From positions 1 through 6,908 of the forward strand of contig CAZKYP010000171.1 of the NCBI GenBank assembly GCA_964556885.1: DNA of 6,908 nt, in the 5' to 3' direction. This DNA is from CAZKYP01 sp964556885. GTDB lineage: Bacteria; Planctomycetota; Phycisphaerae; Sedimentisphaerales; Anaerobacaceae. Of the stretch, positions 1-5,442 are shown in pieces (position 1 is the first letter of the stretch; each line of letters opens with the position of its first letter). A model generated the notes under the pieces. It saw only the letters and a list, made by a program, of their open reading frames with translations, did no database searches and was not told the DNA's origin. A program made the position numbers and the translations under genes.

Positions 1-1
1 C

Positions 2-1990
2 AGGATTTATTTACGTATCTCGCCACAGGCAATCTTCGACGAAGAAGGAAAATATAAAGGCAGTATTTCATTGCTGACCGACATCACGGAACGCCAAAAA
101 GCAGAGGAAGCACTACGGCATCAGCACAATCTACTGCGTCTTTTAATCGATAACATACCGGACAGGATTTACGTAAAAGACAATGAACACAGATTTATTC
201 TTGGAAATGATACGGTTGTAAAATACGAAGGCTTTCAAAGAGAAGATGAGCTTATCGGAAAAACAGATTATGACCTATACCCGAAAGAGTTGGCAAAAAG
301 TTTTTATACCGAAGAGCAAAAAATTATTCAAAAATGTCAGCCGATGATTAACCATGAGAGTTTCTCTTTAAACAAGCAGGGTAATGACGAATGGACATTG
401 GCAACAAAGGTTCCTTTGCGGGATGATAATGGAAAAGTTATTGGTATTGTCGGTATCAACCGTGATATCACCGAACGCAAACTGGCCGAGGTGGCACTTA
501 AGCAAAGCGAAGAAAAGTTTTACAAAGCATTTCATGCAACCTCTAACTTAATGGGAATCTCAACTATCAAAGACGGGCGAGTTATTGATATTAATGACGC
601 CTACATTCGTCTTACCGGCTATACGCGAGATGAACTTATAGGCCACACTACGACAGAACTTGATCTCTGGGTAAATACCCAACAAAGAAATATAATATTG
701 CAGAAGTTACAGGAAGAAGGGAAAGTTCATGATTTAGAGGTGGGGCTCCGGACTAAGTCCGGGGATGTAGTCACCATCCTTTTCTCGGCGGATATAATTA
801 ACTTGAATAATGAGCCGTGTCTAATCAACATGGCAATTGACATTACAGAGCGTAAAAAGGCGGAGGAGAAAATAAGACAGTCGGAGGAATTTCTTAACAG
901 CGTTATTGAGAATACCCCAAATCCCATGTGGCTTTCAGACGAAACGGGCACTGTTATTAGAATGAACCAGGCCCTTAGAGATCTTATGCAAATAGAAGAT
1001 GAAGAAATAATCGGCAGATATAATATCCTGCAAGATACCCAGATACGAAAACAGGGTTTACTTCCTCTGATAGAAAAAGTATTCACGGAAGGTCGCACCG
1101 TCAACTTTGAAATTGAATATGATACAGCGAAAGAAACACAGGTCAAGCTGGGAAAGCATGTTATCAAGGTGCTCGAATTAACAATATCTCCTTTAGTAGA
1201 CGTCATCGGAAGATTAACAAACGTAATATGCCAGCACAGAGACATCACGGAACACAAGAAAGCCGAACAGAAGCTTCTTATAGAGCAGATGAAGCTCAAA
1301 GCTCTTGCCTCCGAGCTGACACTGACGGAAGAACGCGAAAGAAGGAGACTGGCAGTAGAGCTGCATGATGAAATCGGCCAGTTGTTGGCCATTTCCAAGC
1401 TGAGAACGGAAGCAATTCTTAAAAGCCGTGGAAATAAAAAGATAAAAAGTGAATTGAACGAAATCTGCACAATGCTTGACCGTGCTATTACAGAAACAAG
1501 AAGTTTGACTTTTGACCTTAGCCCGCCACTATTATATAATCTTGGCTTTGAAACCGCCGTTTTCGAATGGCTCAATGAGCAAATCGAGAAAAAACACGGA
1601 ATTGAAACCGAGTTTGAAGACGACGGGAAGCCCAAACCTCTGGACGACGATATTCGCATACTCCTGTTCAGAAACGTACGAGAGCTGTTATTAAATGTTA
1701 TTAAACACGCCGATGCCAAAAAGGTTAAGGTGAGTGTAAAGAACATTGATGAGCAGATACGTGTATCGGTTGAGGACGACGGAACAGGATTTGAGCATGA
1801 GGACAAGCTGCAAATACCGGACAAAAAAGGAGGATTTGGATTGTTCAGTATCCGCCAGCGACTGGAGGAACTCGGGGGGCGTCTGGAGATTGAATCAAAA
1901 CCCGGCAAAGGAACAACCGTTATAATGACTGCGCCGCTAACTAAAAAAAATGTAAACAATAAAGAGATTGAAAAATGGGCCTGCGGATAA
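2..1990 (+). CDS. Multi-PAS sensor histidine kinase, HisKA_3 class (5' end outside window)
   Basis: This kinase autophosphorylates on histidine and should pass the phosphate to the regulator encoded next. The frame is open from base 2 with no start, and the first residues (RIYLRISPQAIFDEEG) are already the end of a PAS fold, so the gene begins upstream. The TTG at 71 lies inside that domain and is not a real start. Counting base 2 as residue 1, there is a PAS tail at 1-35 and three further PAS domains at about 40-160, 166-284 and 292-418. Each ends in a DITERK-like linker (DITEHK in the last). A HisKA_3 dimerisation region follows, with the H-box ELHDEIGQ (His455), then an HATPase with N-box NVIKHA (Asn565), G1 DDGTGF (592-597) and G2 GGFGLF (610-615). 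All catalytic motifs are intact. No membrane segment is visible in this part; any would be upstream. The ligands of the PAS domains cannot be read from sequence. Confidence 0.95.
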   Translation, partial: RIYLRISPQAIFDEEGKYKGSISLLTDITERQKAEEALRHQHNLLRLLIDNIPDRIYVKDNEHRFILGNDTVVKYEGFQREDELIGKTDYDLYPKELAKSFYTEEQKIIQKCQPMINHESFSLNKQGNDEWTLATKVPLRDDNGKVIGIVGINRDITERKLAEVALKQSEEKFYKAFHATSNLMGISTIKDGRVIDINDAYIRLTGYTRDELIGHTTTELDLWVNTQQRNIILQKLQEEGKVHDLEVGLRTKSGDVVTILFSADIINLNNEPCLINMAIDITERKKAEEKIRQSEEFLNSVIENTPNPMWLSDETGTVIRMNQALRDLMQIEDEEIIGRYNILQDTQIRKQGLLPLIEKVFTEGRTVNFEIEYDTAKETQVKLGKHVIKVLELTISPLVDVIGRLTNVICQHRDITEHKKAEQKLLIEQMKLKALASELTLTEERERRRLAVELHDEIGQLLAISKLRTEAILKSRGNKKIKSELNEICTMLDRAITETRSLTFDLSPPLLYNLGFETAVFEWLNEQIEKKHGIETEFEDDGKPKPLDDDIRILLFRNVRELLLNVIKHADAKKVKVSVKNIDEQIRVSVEDDGTGFEHEDKLQIPDKKGGFGLFSIRQRLEELGGRLEIESKPGKGTTVIMTAPLTKKNVNNKEIEKWACG

Positions 1991-2628
1991 TAGTAATCGA
2001 AGATCACGGGATCACCCGACAGGGGCTGTGCTTTCTGTTCGATAAGGAACCGGATATTGAGGTGGTCGGCCAGGCTGAAGACGGACGTGAAGGGCTCGAA
2101 CTTGTCAGGAAACTACAACCGGACATTGTTATAACGGATATTTCAATGCCGAATCTAAACGGAATAGATGCGACGCGGCAAATTGTTCGAGAATTCCCGA
2201 ATATAAAAGTTATAGCCCTTTCGATGCACGCCCGCAGACCGTTCGTAGCCGATATGTTAAAGGCCGGCGCTTCGGCTTACTTGTTGAAAGAATGTCTGTT
2301 TGACGAGTTAATTGAAGCGATTCGAACCGTGGCCGCAGGGGGAACGTATATCAGTGCAAAGGTCGCAGGAGTTGTTGTCAGCGACTATGTTAATCACCTT
2401 AAGAGTGTTGTGAAATCTCCTTTGGAATCGCTTACAACAAGAGAACGTGAGGTCCTCCAAATGATCAGCGAAGGAAAGAATACCAAAGAAATCGCTCGAA
2501 TTCTTCATGTCAGTACCAAAGCAATCGAAGCCAACAGGAGAAAGATAATGGAGAAGCTGGATGCTCACAGTATCGCCGAGCTGGTGAAAATAGCAATTAC
2601 CGGCGGCTTAATATACATTGAAACATAA
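1975..2628 (+). CDS. NarL/FixJ-family response regulator (REC + LuxR-type HTH)
   Basis: This is a DNA-binding response regulator of 217 residues, the normal length for the NarL/FixJ family. The receiver domain (about 3-120) has the acidic pair Glu9-Asp10, the phosphoacceptor Asp55 in VITDISMPN, Ser83 in the switch position (ALSMHA) and Lys105 (LLKE). A linker leads to a LuxR-type helix-turn-helix at about 150-215, with the typical LTTREREVLQMISEGK opening and a recognition helix around STKAIEANRRKIMEKL. The start is unambiguous: an in-frame TGA lies at 1969-1971, and the conserved first beta strand begins right after the ATG. The gene overlaps the kinase by 16 bases, and only a weak purine stretch (AAAGAG, 1961-1966) precedes it, so translational coupling to the kinase is likely. 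The cognate kinase is almost certainly the one upstream. The target promoters are unknown. Confidence 0.95.
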   Translation: MGLRIIVIEDHGITRQGLCFLFDKEPDIEVVGQAEDGREGLELVRKLQPDIVITDISMPNLNGIDATRQIVREFPNIKVIALSMHARRPFVADMLKAGASAYLLKECLFDELIEAIRTVAAGGTYISAKVAGVVVSDYVNHLKSVVKSPLESLTTREREVLQMISEGKNTKEIARILHVSTKAIEANRRKIMEKLDAHSIAELVKIAITGGLIYIET

Positions 2629-2631
2629 TTC

Positions 2632-2644
2632 CAGTCACTGACTG
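2632..2644 (+). terminator. Short hairpin after the regulator stop, possible weak terminator
   Basis: CAGTC and GACTG form a perfect 5-bp inverted repeat around ACT, starting four bases after the regulator stop. It is followed by TTTCACATTTTT, so the U-rich tail is interrupted. The position suits the end of an operon, but the stem is short for an intrinsic terminator. Confidence 0.3.
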
Positions 2645-2783
2645 TTTCACATTTTTACATAGATTCTGTAATTACGGTTCAAAAGCACCTTTAAACAAAC
2701 CGGTCGCACAAAACTTTATAGTACCTGCCTTTTAATCTTTTACTTTCTTTTAATAAGCAAAAGTGTTATCCTGTTAGAAATAT

Positions 2784-2788
2784 AAGGA
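2784..2788 (+). promoter_or_regulatory. Ribosome binding site of the small unknown gene
   Basis: AAGGA lies 9 bases before the ATG at 2798. An in-frame TAA at 2783-2785 overlaps it, which rules out any upstream start and fixes the ATG. Confidence 0.65.
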
Positions 2789-2797
2789 ATTTTTTGT

Positions 2798-3205
2798 ATG
2801 GCCAAATTACAATTTACCGTGAATGAATTGAACCGGATATTAAATTCCAACAATTTGTTTCCACAACAAATATCGGATATAGAGGCTGATGGCGAAAATA
2901 TCCATCTAAGGATTAAGACCGGCTGGTTCGCCCTGAAAACCATTCGTATCTCGGTCAAATTTGTCAACTTTAACGATGAAGGTGCGATCTTTGAGGTTGT
3001 ACAGAACCGGCTGATGAATAAATTCGACTGGCTTATTCATAAATGGGCCGAGTCGGTCGAGCTACCTGAACATGTAGACCTGCGCGAATACCCGAAAGTA
3101 TATGTAGATTTGAACAAAGTTCTGGCGGAAAAAGCCAGGGGTATTCGAGCGGATGAAATTTCGTTCGAAAAAGGGCAATTTTTTGTAACAATAAATACAA
3201 TATAA
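2798..3205 (+). CDS. Small soluble protein of unknown function
   Basis: I do not recognise this gene. It encodes 135 residues with no signal peptide, no membrane helix and no cysteine, so a small cytoplasmic protein is expected. The pattern is alternating beta strands (for example IHLRIKT and IRISVKFVN), then an amphipathic helical stretch rich in aromatics around FDWLIHKWAES (about 75-86). The end is again beta-like (KVYVDLNKVL, then GQFFVTINTI), giving the look of a compact alpha/beta or beta-sheet domain. Support for a real gene comes from the good ribosome binding site, a stop codon immediately upstream in frame, sensible codon use and balanced composition. It stands alone, with spacers of 169 and 130 bases on either side. 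A lipid- or ligand-binding sheet protein would be a guess only. No catalytic motif is visible. Confidence 0.8.
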   Translation: MAKLQFTVNELNRILNSNNLFPQQISDIEADGENIHLRIKTGWFALKTIRISVKFVNFNDEGAIFEVVQNRLMNKFDWLIHKWAESVELPEHVDLREYPKVYVDLNKVLAEKARGIRADEISFEKGQFFVTINTI

Positions 3206-3300
3206 ATACGGGCTGTCTTTGAGAGCTAAAGTTATGCTCTGGAGGTCTTGGTCAATATTTTCCAACATTAACCTTTAACTTACCATTCGTTGTCTCATTT

Positions 3301-3315
3301 CCTGTAAAAAACAGG
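3301..3315 (+). repeat. Inverted repeat in the leader of the lipoprotein gene
   Basis: CCTGT and ACAGG form a 5-bp inverted repeat around an A5 loop, ending 9 bases before the ribosome binding site at 3325. It could be a small leader hairpin or chance. A second weak one (AGAGC at 3222-3226 with GCTCT at 3236-3240) lies nearer the preceding gene. Neither is followed by a T-run, so neither is called a terminator. Confidence 0.3.
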
Positions 3316-3324
3316 CGACTTTTA

Positions 3325-3330
3325 GCGAGG
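3325..3330 (+). promoter_or_regulatory. Ribosome binding site of the lipoprotein hydrolase
   Basis: GCGAGG lies 5 bases before the ATG at 3336. The frame is closed upstream by TAA at 3276-3278, and no other ATG, GTG or TTG lies between, so this start is the only sensible one. Confidence 0.6.
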
Positions 3331-3335
3331 TCGAT

Positions 3336-5144
3336 ATGTGCTGCAAAAAACCATATAAAAATATTATATCAATATGTTTTCATCGTCATTTCCTGCCGGC
3401 CGTCTTTACAGCGGCTGTTCTGTCGGGCTGTGGAACCAAATCATACATGACTGATATAAATTACATACGCGATTATCCGGTGGATTCGATTGAATCGCCG
3501 GACCCGTCTCTCGACGGTCCTTATACATATCAAACCTATTTCTACGGCAGCGGTGGAGATAAACATCGAAAAGAATATGGCCAACAAGTTGATTTTATAA
3601 CGGAACCGGTTGATATCACGCCTTTTATGGGAATATTCGACGATATACCTAAGTACTGGGGATTCGACTTCGACAAAGTACCGCTGAACGCACGAGTCTG
3701 GTTCCCTGACGGAGAAGGTCCTTTCCCATTGGTGATGATTGTGCATGGAAATCATAAATACAGGAATTTTTCAGACCCAGGTTACGAATACATTGGCACA
3801 TTACTGGCCGGCCGCGGTTTTATTGTCGTTTCAGTAGATGAGAATTTCCTGAACCAGAAATTCTTCGGCGAGAACGACGCACGTGCACTCGTCCTGTTGG
3901 AACACCTGAAACTATGGAAAGAGTGGAACCGGACCCAAGGGCACGAGTTCGAAGGTAAAGTAGATATGAGTCGAATTGCACTGATAGGTCATTCAAGAGG
4001 CGGCGAATCAATCGCCCATGCCGCTGCATTCAATCGGCTGAAAAGATATCCTGATAATGCCAACATTACATTCAATTATAATTTCTCAATCAAATCGATT
4101 ATTGCCATTGCTCCAAGTGATAGTCAATACATGCCTGCCGGACATCAAACCACATTGAATAACATAAACTACCTTGCAATACAGGGCGGGTACGATTCCG
4201 ATGTGACAACGTTCATGGGGCTTGAGCAATACAGAAGGACCCACTTTACAGGCCAGAATTTCCGGCTGAAATCGGCCGTATATATCTATCATGCAAATCA
4301 CAGCCGCTTCAATTCCGCCTGGGGCAGCATGGATTATACAGTTCCCAAAAGCTGGTTCATTAACAATAAGCCGATTATGGCCCCGGAACAACAGCGGCAG
4401 GCGGCAAAGGTTCTTATCTCGGCCTTCCTCGAATTAACACTCAACGATAAAAAAGAGTATCTTCCCTTTTTTAAAGACCTGCGAAAAGGCGATCTCTGGT
4501 TGCCGGAGGATATTTACATCAGCCAGTATCAGGACTCCAATTTCAAAATAATCGCCGATTTCGAAGAAGATTTCGACGTGACAACCACGACTATACCAGG
4601 AGGAAGGTTGTTGGGGAAAAACCTTCTGACCTGGATGGAAGCCCATACTCCCAATCGCTTTAAAAATGAGAATCCACAGGATAACTCTACCGTGGTTGTG
4701 CAATGGGATAACAAACAGGACGATTTAACTGATATCGGATCATACACGATTCAACTCAGCCCTGAAGTCGTAAACCAACTGGGCATAAATAATGACAGTA
4801 ATCTCGTTTTGTCTATCGGCACCGACGATGTTCAACAGTATGAACCGCTCGATATTACAGTCGAGCTTCATGATTCGGATGGAAACGTCGCCGACCTGCC
4901 GCTCAGCTCGATAGGACCGATTCATCCTGCTTTGACAGTAAGACTGGCCAAATCGAAATGGCTCGAAAAAAAATACGTCGAGGATTTTGCCGAACGAATC
5001 CTCCAAACATACGAGATTCCCATGTCTGCCTTCATCAGTGAAAATTCTTCTTTTGACCCGTCCAAAATAAAAAGCATCAGCTTCGTGTTCGACCGTTCAC
5101 CATACGGCAGCATTATGCTGGACGATATCGGCATTTCCAATTGA
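3336..5144 (+). CDS. Lipoprotein with alpha/beta-hydrolase (esterase-like) domain and C-terminal beta-rich module
   Basis: This is a predicted exported, lipid-anchored hydrolase of 602 residues. The N-terminus is basic (KKPYK), then hydrophobic, and ends in the lipobox LSGC, with Cys32 as the lipidation site. Gly33 is not a classical inner-membrane retention residue, so the outer membrane is a likely destination. The hydrolase domain spans about 90-385. It shows the oxyanion-side strand VMIVHGN (His137-Gly138-Asn139), the nucleophile elbow GHSRGGE (Ser220), a likely acid in GGYDSD (Asp287 or Asp289) and a likely catalytic histidine in HANHSRFN (His322). The layout recalls chlorophyllase/PAF-acetylhydrolase-like esterases. 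Residues from about 400 to 602 start with IADFEEDFD and end with SIMLDDIGIS, suggesting a carbohydrate-binding-like beta-sandwich. The substrate is unknown; an ester of a sugar, lipid or polymer is possible. It stands between the small unknown gene and a TonB-dependent receptor. I see no frameshift or missing catalytic residue. Confidence 0.85.
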   Translation: MCCKKPYKNIISICFHRHFLPAVFTAAVLSGCGTKSYMTDINYIRDYPVDSIESPDPSLDGPYTYQTYFYGSGGDKHRKEYGQQVDFITEPVDITPFMGIFDDIPKYWGFDFDKVPLNARVWFPDGEGPFPLVMIVHGNHKYRNFSDPGYEYIGTLLAGRGFIVVSVDENFLNQKFFGENDARALVLLEHLKLWKEWNRTQGHEFEGKVDMSRIALIGHSRGGESIAHAAAFNRLKRYPDNANITFNYNFSIKSIIAIAPSDSQYMPAGHQTTLNNINYLAIQGGYDSDVTTFMGLEQYRRTHFTGQNFRLKSAVYIYHANHSRFNSAWGSMDYTVPKSWFINNKPIMAPEQQRQAAKVLISAFLELTLNDKKEYLPFFKDLRKGDLWLPEDIYISQYQDSNFKIIADFEEDFDVTTTTIPGGRLLGKNLLTWMEAHTPNRFKNENPQDNSTVVVQWDNKQDDLTDIGSYTIQLSPEVVNQLGINNDSNLVLSIGTDDVQQYEPLDITVELHDSDGNVADLPLSSIGPIHPALTVRLAKSKWLEKKYVEDFAERILQTYEIPMSAFISENSSFDPSKIKSISFVFDRSPYGSIMLDDIGISN

Positions 5145-5152
5145 GTATGAGA

Positions 5153-5195
5153 AAAAGGCAATCGAGGTAGTATTATCAAATCCCGACCGCCTTTT
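5153..5195 (+). terminator. Possible weak terminator hairpin after the hydrolase gene
   Basis: AAAAGGC (5153-5159) can pair with GCCTTTT (5189-5195), giving a 7-bp stem nine bases past the stop codon and ending in a T4. The 29-base loop is long, and a competing pairing exists (CAATCG 5159-5164 with CGATTG 5198-5203). This is therefore only a weak candidate. Confidence 0.25.
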
Positions 5196-5283
5196 GACGA
5201 TTGTAAGCACCTAATAAAACTGCACTTATCACAAAATGGATTTTTGTTCTTCAGATATTACACAGTCATATAAAATATAAATT

Positions 5284-5316
5284 CCGATTAAGTAAACACC
5301 TTTATATGCCGATTAA
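5284..5316 (+). repeat. Direct repeat of CCGATTAA in the receptor leader
   Basis: The octamer CCGATTAA occurs at 5284-5291 and again at 5309-5316, 25 bases apart start to start. It could be a paired binding site for a regulator on roughly the same face of the helix, or chance in AT-rich DNA. Confidence 0.4.
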
Positions 5317-5322
5317 TTATAT

Positions 5323-5334
5323 CATCACCTGATG
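5323..5334. repeat. Short palindrome, possible operator
   Basis: CATCA-CC-TGATG is a 12-base inverted repeat with perfect 5-bp arms. It sits seven bases after the second CCGATTAA copy and about 110 bases before the receptor start. An operator half-site pair is possible, but no regulator can be named. Confidence 0.3.
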
Positions 5335-5367
5335 GGGGATTTAGTAACTGTAGAATTTATGCGGTAA

Positions 5368-5385
5368 ACGTCTTATGATTGACGT
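5368..5385. repeat. Inverted repeat ACGTC/GACGT in the receptor leader
   Basis: ACGTC (5368-5372) and GACGT (5381-5385) form a perfect 5-bp inverted repeat around an 8-base AT-rich centre, 57 bases before the receptor ATG. It could be a protein-binding dyad or a small leader hairpin. Confidence 0.3.
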
Positions 5386-5442
5386 GGTTTGTTATAGCTA
5401 TTGAACATACGTTCGAAAGACCAAAATATTCAGAGATTTGAT

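Larger units (their letters stand above)
2629..2797. other. Spacer after the two-component operon
   Basis: This is 169 bases of AT-rich non-coding sequence between the regulator and the small unknown gene. It holds a short palindrome just after the regulator stop (listed separately) and a purine-rich ribosome binding site at the far end. A TATAGT at 2717-2722 resembles a -10 element but has no convincing -35 partner, so no promoter is called. Confidence 0.6.
5145..5442. other. AT-rich spacer and leader of the TonB-dependent receptor gene
   Basis: This is 298 bases without a gene. No usable reading frame with a ribosome binding site was seen on either strand. It is clearly more AT-rich than the flanking genes and contains several short repeats, listed separately. 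A promoter for the receptor must lie here or upstream. Candidate elements such as TTGTTC (5244-5249) with TATAAA (5269-5274) have a 19-base spacing and are not convincing. The receptor start is preceded only by a weak AGAG (5432-5435). Confidence 0.6.

Noticed and set aside
71..73. TTG as the start codon of the kinase
   Set aside because: The frame is open back to base 2, and those residues complete a PAS domain whose linker continues through this codon. The true start is outside the window.
727..2007. Long minus-strand open frame of about 426 codons opposite the kinase gene
   Set aside because: It lies antisense to a kinase with every catalytic motif intact. Its translation is serine-rich and of low complexity with no domain pattern, as expected for a shadow frame.
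3222..3240. AGAGC/GCTCT hairpin after the small unknown gene as a terminator
   Set aside because: It has only five base pairs with a nine-base loop and is followed by GGAGG rather than a T-run.
5401..5429. TTGAAC-17-AAATAT as a sigma-70 promoter for the receptor
   Set aside because: Transcription would begin only a few bases before the ATG, leaving no room for a ribosome binding site. The hexamers are also poor matches.
5145..5442. Cobalamin riboswitch in the receptor leader, as seen before many B12 receptors
   Set aside because: No recognisable B12-box core (GCCACTG type) was found on the + strand, and the spacer is unusually AT-rich for that RNA.
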